44,372 bases of DNA from an uncultured Bacilli bacterium (GTDB lineage Bacteria; Bacillota_I; Bacilli_A; RF39; UBA660), in NCBI GenBank assembly GCA_944358695.1, contig CALVRM010000001.1, positions 1 to 44,372 on the forward strand, in the 5' to 3' direction. This document shows, piece after piece, positions 25,414 through 33,634 of this stretch; positions within the stretch are counted from its first letter, which is position 1; each line of letters starts with the position of its first letter. A program made the position numbers and the translations under genes. The notes under the pieces are model-generated. The model saw nothing but the letters and a program-made list of their open reading frames with translations. It was not told the origin of the DNA and did no database searches.

Positions 25414-26275
25414 AATTCAAGAGAAATGGCGAGATAGTTTAACCGATATAAATGATGTTCAATTTAAAAACATTGAGTTTGAGAAAATAATTAGTTATCC
25501 GCATGCCGGAAATGATGTTTTTGAGTGTATTGGTAAATATAAAGACAAAAACATTAATTTTATCTTTAAAAGTGAAAGAGGAAAGTTTGCGGACTTTTCT
25601 AATGAAATTGAAGTTTTAAAGGCAATACACAAAAAGTTTCCTGTTCCTGCTGTTATAGAAAGCGGGAAAATTAATGAATATACTTATATTGTTCTTTCAA
25701 AAATAGAGGGTGAAAAACTTTCAGATATTTTTAAAGAAGATATAGAGGCAGATAAGGATAAATATTTATATTTATATGGTCAGGAATTAGCTAAAATTCA
25801 TCAATTAGATATAGATTGGAAACGTGCCAAACTACGTGATATAAATGATTATCCAAATACTGATTATTATAAGGAGTTAGATAACTGGGAAAATAAAATT
25901 GTCAGCTATTTAAAAAATACAAAACCGGCAATTGATTATAATACTTTTATTCATGGAGATTTCCATTATGGAAATATACTTTGGGATAATTATAAAATAA
26001 CAGGTATTTTAGATTGGGAATATGCTGGTAAAGGTTTCAAGGAGCAAGACATTGCTTGGGCATTAATATTAAGACCAGGGCAAAAATTTATGGATAATTT
26101 TGAAAATTTGGAATCATTTCTAGCAGGATATAAAAGTATTAATAATTATGATGAAGATAAATTGAAGTGGTGTTTAGTAAATGGATCCATGCATTTTTAC
26201 TTAATGAACAAGAAACAAAATAATATTGAATATTTAGAAAAATTAAAAGAAATCATTAATTCTTTAATAGACTAA
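25406..26275 (+). CDS. APH-fold phosphotransferase (kinase)
   Basis: This 289-residue protein has the aminoglycoside phosphotransferase/choline kinase fold. The catalytic loop H-G-D-F-H-Y-G-N-I-L is at about 180-189, D-W-E-Y-A-G holds the metal-binding Asp, and an N-lobe E-x-E-V-L-K segment and I-V-L-S-K-I-E-G hinge are visible. It overlaps the PP2C gene by 8 bases, so the two are tightly coupled. APH-fold kinases phosphorylate small molecules, and in class V lanthipeptide clusters they act in peptide modification, so the peptide's Thr35 is a possible target. Drug resistance is possible but nothing specific supports it. Confidence 0.85.
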   Translation: MTKIQEKWRDSLTDINDVQFKNIEFEKIISYPHAGNDVFECIGKYKDKNINFIFKSERGKFADFSNEIEVLKAIHKKFPVPAVIESGKINEYTYIVLSKIEGEKLSDIFKEDIEADKDKYLYLYGQELAKIHQLDIDWKRAKLRDINDYPNTDYYKELDNWENKIVSYLKNTKPAIDYNTFIHGDFHYGNILWDNYKITGILDWEYAGKGFKEQDIAWALILRPGQKFMDNFENLESFLAGYKSINNYDEDKLKWCLVNGSMHFYLMNKKQNNIEYLEKLKEIINSLID

Positions 26276-26276
26276 T

Positions 26277-26307
26277 AAGATACGTTGCATTAGGCAATGT
26301 ATCTTTT
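26277..26307 (+). terminator. Terminator ending the peptide operon
   Basis: AAGATACGTTGC and GCAATGTATCTT pair over 12 positions with one G-T wobble, followed by a T-run. This separates the peptide operon from the second helD gene. Confidence 0.8.
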
Positions 26308-26327
26308 ATTATATAGCGATTAATAGT

Positions 26328-26356
26328 TTGTATTTTTTTATCTTTTGTGTTATTAT
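26328..26356 (+). promoter_or_regulatory. Promoter of the second helD gene
   Basis: TTGTAT (26328-26333), a 17-base spacer and TATTAT (26351-26356), then CAAGGGGG and the ATG at 26383. Confidence 0.6.
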
Positions 26357-26382
26357 ATTACTATTTTCAAGGGGGAATTGAT

Positions 26383-28473
26383 ATGACAAAACTTAATCAA
26401 ACATTAGAAGAGGAAAAACAGTATTTACATGAAGTAGAAGAGTTACTTTGTAAAGAAATAGAAACATCAGAATTAAATATTGAAGAAAAGCAAAAAAGAA
26501 CAGAAGAATTTAAAAAATTTATATGGGAATCAAGAGGCGAACTTTCTGATTATGAATATAATATGCATTTCAATGAAGTTGATGGTGATACGGATATTAT
26601 TAATGATAAGATAAAAAAACTTTTAAACTTCAAGAGAGCAATTAACTCGCCTTATTTTGGTAGAGTAGATTTCCAATTTGGCAGCCGAGTATTACCAGTG
26701 TATGTTGGTATTACATCTTTAAAAAAAGATAGACAAAATTATATATTTGACTGGCGAGCACCAATTTCAAGTTTATTTTATAATTACACTGTTGGTGATG
26801 CAGAATATGAAGCGCCAAAAGGAACTATTAAAGGAGAGATACTTACTAGACGCCAGTACAAGATTGAAGACGGTGTACTTAAAAGAATGATTGAAAGTGA
26901 TATTAATATTGATGATGAAGTCTTACAAGAAGTATTGGCAAATAGTTCTTCAGATAAGATGAAAAATATTGTAACAACAATTCAACAAGAGCAAAACGAA
27001 ATTATCAGAAATAATTTGGATGAACATTTAATAGTACAAGGAGTAGCAGGAAGTGGAAAAACATCAGTTGCATTACACAGAATTGCCTATTTGTTATATC
27101 AAAATGAAGATTTAAATTCAAATAATATTTTAATCTTTTCCCCTAATGAAGTCTTTGCAGAATACATTTCTGAAGTATTACCAACGCTAGGTGAGGACAA
27201 TGTATTAAATACAACATTTTCTGAATTAGCCAAAGAATATACAAGAAAAAATAATAAGATTCAAACTTTTACTGAATTTATAGAAGAATATTATAATAAT
27301 GATTTTGACGAATTTAGTTTTGAAATTAATAAGTTCAAATTATCAGATTCTTTTAAAAATGCTATAGACCAATTTTTAGAAAAATATGTTATGATGCATA
27401 ATTTAAATAATGATATTGAAATGGTCGTTAATCGTTCAAAAACGATTGTAATTGATAAAGATGATGTAAATGATTTCTTTAATAATCGTTATAAAAGATT
27501 ACCAATAAAAGAAAGATTAAATTTAATCAGTGAAAGAATTTGCGATTTAGAACAAATAAGTTATTCTAAATGTGGAGCAAGCATTAGAAATGCTATTATA
27601 AATGAAATGGATATTACTTTAGATGAAAAAAAATTATATTTTGAATTTTTAAATAGTGAAATTTTTACAAATAATTTTGATTTTGACACGGAACCATTTA
27701 ATGTTAAAAGCTCTAACATAAAGTACCAAGATTTGATTGGAATATTATATTTAGGTTTTGAATTAAATGGATATCCATATAATTCAAAAGTAAAACACAT
27801 TGTAATCGATGAAGCCCAAGATTATTCTGAATTACAATTTTATATTATAAAAAAGATGTTTCCAAAGGCTACTTTTACAATATTAGGTGATATAAATCAA
27901 ACTGTTAATCCATATTATAAATATGATGATTTATCTACACTTTGGGATATTTTTGGTGATGAAAGCGAATATTATGAGTTGTCAAAATCTTATAGATCTA
28001 GTCCTGAAGTAATTGATTATGCAAATGCAATTTTAGGATTAACAGATAAGCCATCAGTTAGACATGAATCAAATTTACCTATTCAAAATATAACTGAAGA
28101 CAATAATGTTGCATTACAGTTAAGTCAAAGTATAGATAGTATGAGAAATAATGGATTAAAAAGAATTGCAATAGTAACTAAAAATAATACAGAGGCTTTA
28201 GAGATTATGGAACAATTAGAAAATATTGTTGATGGTGTATCTTTAGCTACCGAAAATATGTCTAATGATAATGTGATAATAGTTCCATCCTATATTGCGA
28301 AAGGATTAGAATTTGATGGCGTAATTCTATATACAAAACCAGATAATTGCTATTCTGAAATGGAAAAAAATTTGTATTATGTAGTATGTACAAGAGCACA
28401 ACATCAATTAATCATTTATAATCAACCACAATTAACTTTAGATAAACCTAAAACCCTAAAAAAAGAAAAATAG
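26383..28473 (+). CDS. helD: HelD-like RNA polymerase-associated helicase, copy 2
   Basis: This 696-residue paralogue of the protein at 21005 has the same motif order: F-D-W-R-A-P-I-S-S-L-F-Y, Walker A G-V-A-G-S-G-K-T-S (about 220-228), D-E-A-Q-D-Y-S, G-D-I-N-Q-T, S-Y-R-S-S, G-L-E-F-D-G-V and C-T-R-A-Q-H-Q-L. The helicase halves are nearly the same, while the middle insert (about 295-460) and the Lys-rich C-terminal tail differ, the regions expected to touch different polymerase sites. The ATG at 26383 is chosen for its AGGGGG ribosome site. It has its own promoter, separate from the peptide operon. Confidence 0.88.
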   Translation: MTKLNQTLEEEKQYLHEVEELLCKEIETSELNIEEKQKRTEEFKKFIWESRGELSDYEYNMHFNEVDGDTDIINDKIKKLLNFKRAINSPYFGRVDFQFGSRVLPVYVGITSLKKDRQNYIFDWRAPISSLFYNYTVGDAEYEAPKGTIKGEILTRRQYKIEDGVLKRMIESDINIDDEVLQEVLANSSSDKMKNIVTTIQQEQNEIIRNNLDEHLIVQGVAGSGKTSVALHRIAYLLYQNEDLNSNNILIFSPNEVFAEYISEVLPTLGEDNVLNTTFSELAKEYTRKNNKIQTFTEFIEEYYNNDFDEFSFEINKFKLSDSFKNAIDQFLEKYVMMHNLNNDIEMVVNRSKTIVIDKDDVNDFFNNRYKRLPIKERLNLISERICDLEQISYSKCGASIRNAIINEMDITLDEKKLYFEFLNSEIFTNNFDFDTEPFNVKSSNIKYQDLIGILYLGFELNGYPYNSKVKHIVIDEAQDYSELQFYIIKKMFPKATFTILGDINQTVNPYYKYDDLSTLWDIFGDESEYYELSKSYRSSPEVIDYANAILGLTDKPSVRHESNLPIQNITEDNNVALQLSQSIDSMRNNGLKRIAIVTKNNTEALEIMEQLENIVDGVSLATENMSNDNVIIVPSYIAKGLEFDGVILYTKPDNCYSEMEKNLYYVVCTRAQHQLIIYNQPQLTLDKPKTLKKEK

Positions 28474-28489
28474 AAAAAGAAATATATGT

Positions 28490-29822
28490 CAGACTGTTGA
28501 CAAAGGTCAAAGGTCTTTTCATTTATAAAAATATGTAGTATAATGAATATGCGAGATAAAACTTTATTCTAACCAAATAAAAGTTACTTACAATCTCGTT
28601 TTTTTGTGCTAAAAATGGTATAATATAAGTGGTTAGAGTAAAGAACAGTAGATGATAAATGTAATATTATAGTAGATGCTTATGTTACAGAAGGAAATGT
28701 TCATAATTCAAAGCCTTATAATGAAAGAATAGATTATATAGAAAAACATATAAATTTAAAATAAAAGAAGTTGCTTTAGATTCAGGTTATGATTCATTAG
28801 ATATTAAAAAACATTTATTAGATAAAAATATATTTGGAGTAATTGGTCATAGAAGATATGGAAGCAAAGAATCGAGAAAAGAAAAATATAAATATATATA
28901 TGATGAAAATTTAAATGTTTACGTTGAGAAAGAAACTGGTGAAGTAATAGAAAATGTTGATACCAAGCATATTAAAGAGAGTTTGACAGACCCAGAAAGC
29001 GGTTGTTTTCATAAAGGAGAAAAAGAAAAATGTTTCGCATATACCCATCAAGTATTTTGTGATAAAAACGGATTTGTAATAGCCAAAACTACAAATCCAG
29101 GGAATATTCATGATAGTGTAGCATTCTTTTAAGCATATAAAGTTTTAAATGAGAAGTTTAAAGATAAAATAAAAAATGTATGTTTAGATGCAGGATATGT
29201 AACACCCGCAATATGTAGAGAAATCATAATAAAAGGCCATATACCACTAATGCCATATAAAAGACCGATGACTGGTAAAGGGCTATTCAAAAAATATGAA
29301 TATGTATATGATGAATATTATGATTGTTATATATGCCCAAACAATGAAATATTATCATATTCAACCACAAATAAGAATGGATATAAACAGTACAAATCAA
29401 ATCCAGATAAGTGTATAACGTGTCCTTTAAGAGAACAATGTACAAAAAGTAAGAATCATCAAAAAGTAGTTACTAGACATATATGGGAAAAATATAAAGA
29501 ACAAGCAAATGGAAATAGATATACCCAAAATTGGAAAGATAATTATCCACTTCGAAAAGAAACCGTTGAAAGAACATTTGGAGATTGTAAAGAACAACAT
29601 GGCTTAAGATTTACTAGAGTTCGTGGTTTACTAAAAAATGAGCAAAATGCCACGATGATTTTTGCATGTCATAATTTAAAGAAAATGGCCAATTGAAGAT
29701 GGAAATCATCACCTAATATTGACTTAATTAAGCCTATTTTCAGAAAAATATTCCAATTTCTAAATTTTATCATGAAAAAAGTAGTATATCCAATTTGAGT
29801 ATACTACTTTGTCAACAATCTG
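28490..29822 (+). mobile_element. Degenerate IS1182-family insertion sequence
   Basis: CAGACTGTTGACAAA (28490-28504) and TTTGTCAACAATCTG (29808-29822) bound a 1333-bp unit, shorter than typical members, with a broken transposase inside. An inverted repeat AAAGTAGTATA/TATACTACTTT lies just inside the right end (about 29778-29810) and CGAGAT/ATCTCG with a T-run (28552-28607) lies inside the left end. It has no matching target duplication of its own. Confidence 0.8.
28651..29696 (+). pseudogene. IS1182-type transposase remnant, apparently chimeric
   Basis: The intact C-terminal half (29250-29696) has the IS1182 features C-P-N-N, C-x2-C-P-L-R-x2-C, H-Q-K-V-V-T-R-H, and the terminal R-K-E-T-V-E-R-T-F-G-D-C-K block with its catalytic Glu. 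Upstream, homology continues through T-D-P-E-S-G and G-N-I-H-D-S, interrupted by a TAA (29130-29132) and a frameshift near 28762. The first ~90 codons (G-N-V-H-N-S, A-L-D-S-G-Y) repeat the same part of the protein seen again at G-N-I-H-D-S and C-L-D-A-G-Y, so two related copies seem to be fused. The N-terminal DNA-binding part is missing. Confidence 0.8.
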
Positions 29823-29843
29823 ACATATGTTTTGAACATATGT
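29823..29843. repeat. Right copy of 21-bp target duplication
   Basis: Identical to 17803-17823, directly outside the right inverted repeat. Followed by TTTT, so with the T-run it would form a weak intrinsic terminator. Confidence 0.85.
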
Positions 29844-29937
29844 TTTAATTATGGAAAATTTATGAAATCTAATTTTGATGGTGGTCAAATAACGGATAAA
29901 ATGTTATAATGGTAATACATGATAAGGAGGTAGGGTA

Positions 29938-31027
29938 ATGGAAGTAAAGGAACTGATTAATATTTATGGAATTTATCTAACTCGCATCAATGATTTATGG
30001 AGGTCACTTTGACCCTGATGGAAAAAGAAAACGCATAGAGGAACTACGTGAGATAATGGATAAGCCTGACTTTTGGAATAATAAAAAGTATAGTGAAATG
30101 GTGATTGCGCAGTTCAATGAACTAAAAACATTATTAGAAAAAACAAGTAAATTAAAGTCAGAAATTGAATTTCATTTAGAAACTTTAAAGGAAGCATCAC
30201 AAGATGATGAAGCAATGCTTTTTGCTTTAGAGGAAAAAGATATAATTGGTAGTAATTTGGATGATTTAGAATTACAGATACTTTTGAATGGTGAATATGA
30301 TTCTAATGATGCTATTTTAGAAATTCATTCTGGTGCTGGCGGGACTGAAGCGTGTGACTGGGCTAATATGCTTTATAGAATGTATGCTAGATGGTGTGAC
30401 AAGAAAGGCTATAAAATTGAAGTTGTAGATGAACTTCCGGGAACTGAAGTAGGAATAAAAAATATTTCAATGATTGTTAAAGGTCATAATGCTTATGGTT
30501 ATCTTCAAGGTGAAAAAGGAATACATCGGTTAGTTAGAATTTCTCCATTTGATAGTAATTCACGAAGACACACTTCATTTGCTTCAGTTGAAGTTACTCC
30601 GGTTATCGATGACCATGGGGAAATTGAAATAGATGATAAGGATTTGCGAATTGATGTTTATCGAAGTACTGGTGCCGGTGGTCAAGGGGTTAATACGACT
30701 GATAGTGCTGTTAGAATTACACATTTACCAACAAAAATTGTTGTAACTTGCCAAAATGAGCGAAGCCAATTGCAAAATAAAGAAAGATGTATGCAAATAC
30801 TTAAAAGCAAATTATATGAGCTTCAGAAAAAAAATCAGGAAGCGGAACTTAAAAAAATCAAAGGTGAACAAAAAGAAATTAACTTTGGTTCTCAGATCCG
30901 CAGTTACATTATGTGCCCTTATACTCTAGTTAAGGATCACATTACTAATACTGAAGAGGTGAATGTCGGTAAAGTACTAGATGGTGATATTGATAGATTT
31001 ATAAATGCTTATTTAAAGGGGAAATGA
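29938..31027 (+). CDS. prfB: Peptide chain release factor 2, with programmed +1 frameshift
   Basis: Translation starts at ATG 29938 (ribosome site AAGGAGG) and runs 24 codons to CTT TGA C (30007-30013). An internal Shine-Dalgarno-like TATGGAGG lies just before the shift site, as in the E. coli and Bacillus prfB regulatory frameshift. After slipping +1 over the T at 30010, the long frame continues to 31027 (about 363 residues in all). The UGA-recognising S-P-F tripeptide (I-S-P-F-D) and the catalytic G-G-Q (G-A-G-G-Q-G-V-N) are present. Low RF2 favours the shift, so the protein limits its own level. The annotated coding join is 29938-30009 and 30011-31027. Confidence 0.97.
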
Positions 31028-31028
31028 T

Positions 31029-31907
31029 ATGTTTTTTAAAAGTGTGTTTGATGATAATAAAATAGTTCAGGAAATTTACAATAGTGATCGTTTAAAACGG
31101 TATACGGTTTTTATATTAGGAGTTTTATTACAGTCGCTGGCTTTTAATATATTCATTTTGCCTAGTGATATGGTTTTTGGTGTTAGTGGAATTTCAGTCA
31201 TTTTAAATGCTATTTTTTGTATTAATCCAGCGTATATAATTTTGATTGCTAATTTACTACTTATTGTAGCTAGTTTAGTTTATTTAGGCAAAGAGGTAAC
31301 TAGCTATACGATTGTGGGGGCTATTTTATATCCGGTATTAGTTGAAATAACTTCGTTTATTCCTGCATATATTGATTTAGGTCAAACAGAGCCAGTAATA
31401 ATTGCTTTAACAGGGGCTGTTTTATATGGGTTTGGAACCGGAATGGTATTTAAAGGCGGATATACGACCGGCGGTACTGATGTTTTAAAACAAATAGTAT
31501 CTAAGCATGCTAAAAAATCCGTTGGACAAGCAACACTTTATGTCGAAGGAATAATAGTAACACTTGGAATTTTTATTTTTGGTTGGCAGTCCTTTATTTA
31601 TTCTGTTATTTCTTTGGCTATTATTAGTACAATCACAGATAAAGTTATGCTTGGAATTAATGAATATAAGAGTTTTCAAATTATAACGACTAAAGAAAAA
31701 GAGATTAAACAATATATTTTAAATCAATTACATCATGGTGTGACAATTATTGATAGTAAAGGTGGGTTTGCTAATACTCATAAGTATTTATTACTTTGTA
31801 CTGTGCCTACAAAGGAGTACTTTTTATTGAAGGAAGGAATTTTGCGAATAGATAAGGATGCATTTTTTATTGTAACCGATACTTATGAAGTAAAAGGCGA
31901 GTATTAG
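31029..31907 (+). CDS. YitT family membrane protein
   Basis: This 292-residue protein has five to six transmembrane helices (about 25-215), with the YitT repeat motifs G-V-S-G-I-S-V-I-L-N and G-F-G-T-G-M-V-F-K-G-G-Y-T-T-G-G-T-D. It ends in a cytoplasmic DUF2179 ligand-binding-type domain (about 225-290: H-H-G-V-T-I-I-D-S-K-G-G). It starts 1 base after prfB and precedes ftsE by 15 bases, suggesting one transcript. The transported substrate of the family is not established. Confidence 0.88.
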   Translation: MFFKSVFDDNKIVQEIYNSDRLKRYTVFILGVLLQSLAFNIFILPSDMVFGVSGISVILNAIFCINPAYIILIANLLLIVASLVYLGKEVTSYTIVGAILYPVLVEITSFIPAYIDLGQTEPVIIALTGAVLYGFGTGMVFKGGYTTGGTDVLKQIVSKHAKKSVGQATLYVEGIIVTLGIFIFGWQSFIYSVISLAIISTITDKVMLGINEYKSFQIITTKEKEIKQYILNQLHHGVTIIDSKGGFANTHKYLLLCTVPTKEYFLLKEGILRIDKDAFFIVTDTYEVKGEY

Positions 31908-31922
31908 AAAGTAGGATGAATT

Positions 31923-32606
31923 ATGGATTTAATTAGATTGGTAAATGTAAAAAAGACGTATAAAACTGGTGTAACAGCGATTCAGGACTTAAACTTGTCA
32001 ATAAAAAAAGGCGAATTTGTTTTTATTATTGGTTCCACAGGTTGTGGAAAGAGTACTCTAATTAAAATGCTTTATCGGGAAGAAAAACCGACAAGTGGGC
32101 AAATTATTGTTGGTGGTGTTAATGTTGGAAGGCTTAGAAATGGTAAAGTTTATAAAATTAGAAGAAAGATTGGCGTAGTGTTTCAGGATTATAAGTTGTT
32201 GCCGAAATCGACAGTTTATGAAAATGTAGCTTTTGCTTTAGAAATTTTTGGGATTCCTAAGGAAGAAATTCATTCTAAGGTTATTAAAGTATTAGAACTT
32301 GTTGGTTTAAAACATAAAATTAAGAGCTATCCCGCTCAGCTTTCAGGCGGGGAACAACAACGTGTAGCAATTGCTAGAGCAATTGTCAATGGTCCTAAAT
32401 TATTGATCTGTGATGAGCCGACAGGTAATCTGGATCCATCAACTAGTATGGAAATTATGAAGGTTTTAGAAGAGATAAACAAATTAGGAACGACAATTAT
32501 TATGGTTACCCATAGTATTGATATTGTTAAGGAAATGAACAGGCGTGTTATTGTGCTAGATTCAGGTAGATTGTTAAAAGACTATGAGGAAGGGACGTAT
32601 AGATAA
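31923..32606 (+). CDS. ftsE: Cell-division ATP-binding protein FtsE
   Basis: This 227-residue ABC ATPase has Walker [10 protein letters not shown], the signature L-S-G-G-E-Q-Q-R and Walker [13 protein letters not shown]. The Q-D-Y-K-L-L Q-loop is characteristic of FtsE. With FtsX it forms a membrane complex that activates peptidoglycan hydrolases at the septum. Its stop overlaps the ftsX start by one base. Confidence 0.95.
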   Translation: MDLIRLVNVKKTYKTGVTAIQDLNLSIKKGEFVFIIGSTGCGKSTLIKMLYREEKPTSGQIIVGGVNVGRLRNGKVYKIRRKIGVVFQDYKLLPKSTVYENVAFALEIFGIPKEEIHSKVIKVLELVGLKHKIKSYPAQLSGGEQQRVAIARAIVNGPKLLICDEPTGNLDPSTSMEIMKVLEEINKLGTTIIMVTHSIDIVKEMNRRVIVLDSGRLLKDYEEGTYR

Positions 32607-33505
32607 TGAAGACATTTAGAATTATTGGTCGAAATATTAGAGATGCCTTTAAAGGGGTATTTAGAAACTTTTCTTTGTCTTTAGCTTCTATATCTTGTAT
32701 AACAATTACATTAATTGTCGTAGCAGTTTCTATTGTTTTATCTTATAATGTGGATAATTTTACTAATTTGGTTGAAAAGGATGTAACGATTGTTGCTTTT
32801 TTGGATAATGAACTTGATGATGAACAGATTGATGGTATAAAGGATAAAATTAGTGTTGTAGATAATGTCGAGAAATATGAGTTTATTTCAAAATCTGATA
32901 TTACTAAGGATATGATGGAATCTTCAGATATCTTTGAAAGTATAATGAAAAATTGGAGTGATGAGGAAAATCCAATTCAAAATACTTTTCAAGTTAAAGT
33001 AGAAGATATTAACGATATTGATAAAGCGGCGAAAGATATAAAGAAAATTGAAGGTGTTACCTTAGTAAAATATGGTGAAGGAATGGTTGAACAATTGGTA
33101 TCGGCTTTTGATGTTGTTCATAAGATCTGTTTAATTTCAGTAGTAGCTTTGATTTTAGTGACGGCTTTCTTAATTTCCAATACAATTAAAATTACGATTT
33201 CTTCTAGACAAAGAGAAATAAGTATTATGCGTCTGATAGGTGCATCTAATTTAAATATTAGAATACCTTTCATTATTGAAGGATTATTATTAGGGGCTTT
33301 AGGTTCGATTATACCAATTATTATGACGATATATGGATATATTTCTATTTATCAAAAATTCAATGGTCAATTATTTTCACCATTTATTAAACTGATTCCT
33401 CCAACACCTTTTGTGTATACTACTTCATTATTACTTTTAGGTATTGGTATAATTGTGGGAATGTTTGGATCTTGGAGAGCAGTTAGAAAACATTTGAAAA
33501 TATAA
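32606..33505 (+). CDS. ftsX: Cell-division protein FtsX
   Basis: This 299-residue membrane partner of FtsE has an N-terminal transmembrane helix (about 23-46), a large external domain (about 50-170) and three C-terminal helices (about 172-195, 222-245, 262-285). The cytoplasmic loop S-S-R-Q-R-E-I-S-I-M-R-L-I-G-A is typical. It is translationally coupled to ftsE and followed by a strong terminator. Confidence 0.95.
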   Translation: MKTFRIIGRNIRDAFKGVFRNFSLSLASISCITITLIVVAVSIVLSYNVDNFTNLVEKDVTIVAFLDNELDDEQIDGIKDKISVVDNVEKYEFISKSDITKDMMESSDIFESIMKNWSDEENPIQNTFQVKVEDINDIDKAAKDIKKIEGVTLVKYGEGMVEQLVSAFDVVHKICLISVVALILVTAFLISNTIKITISSRQREISIMRLIGASNLNIRIPFIIEGLLLGALGSIIPIIMTIYGYISIYQKFNGQLFSPFIKLIPPTPFVYTTSLLLLGIGIIVGMFGSWRAVRKHLKI

Positions 33506-33507
33506 GT

Positions 33508-33541
33508 AAATCTATCTATTTTGTCAAATAGATAGATTTTT
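33508..33541 (+). terminator. Terminator after ftsX
   Basis: AAATCTATCTATTT and AAATAGATAGATTT form a perfect 14-bp stem with a TGTC loop, followed by T. Confidence 0.85.
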
Positions 33542-33591
33542 AAATGCTGCTAAATTAAAGAAATTGTTTCACCCATATTAATGGTTTTAGT

Positions 33592-33619
33592 GATATTAAA
33601 CTAATAAAATTCATATACT
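33592..33619 (+). promoter_or_regulatory. Candidate mother-cell sigma promoter of yabG
   Basis: GATATT (33592-33597), 14 bases, then CATATACT (33612-33619) matches the sigma-E/K type -35 ATATT and -10 CATA-x-x-x-T arrangement rather than sigma-A. It lies 15 bases before the start of yabG, a mother-cell gene in B. subtilis. Confidence 0.5.
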
Positions 33620-33634
33620 TACATGGGTGATATT

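Larger units (their letters stand above)
17824..29822. mobile_element. 12.0-kb composite IS1182-like element carrying ICE remnant and peptide/HelD cargo
   Basis: The outer ends are inverted repeats: CAGACTGTTGACAAA (17824-17838) and TTTGTCAACAATCTG (29808-29822), which match at 14 of 15 positions. The exact 21-bp duplication lies immediately outside both ends. A third copy of the left end lies inside at 28490-28504, but its flank does not match the right-hand flank, so the target duplication belongs to the whole unit rather than the internal IS. The content is conjugation-gene remnants, two HelD helicases around a peptide-maturation operon, and a degenerate transposase. It splits the yutD-prfB intergenic region without damaging either gene. 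Confidence 0.82.

Noticed and set aside
25406-26275. Aminoglycoside resistance gene
   Set aside because: The fold is APH-like, but the family covers many small-molecule and peptide kinases. Its tight coupling to a PP2C phosphatase in a peptide operon gives no support for a drug substrate.
1418-29843. CRISPR arrays or tRNA genes
   Set aside because: No regularly spaced direct repeats with unique spacers and no cloverleaf-type sequences were seen; the repeats found are inverted repeats, IS ends or coding repeats.
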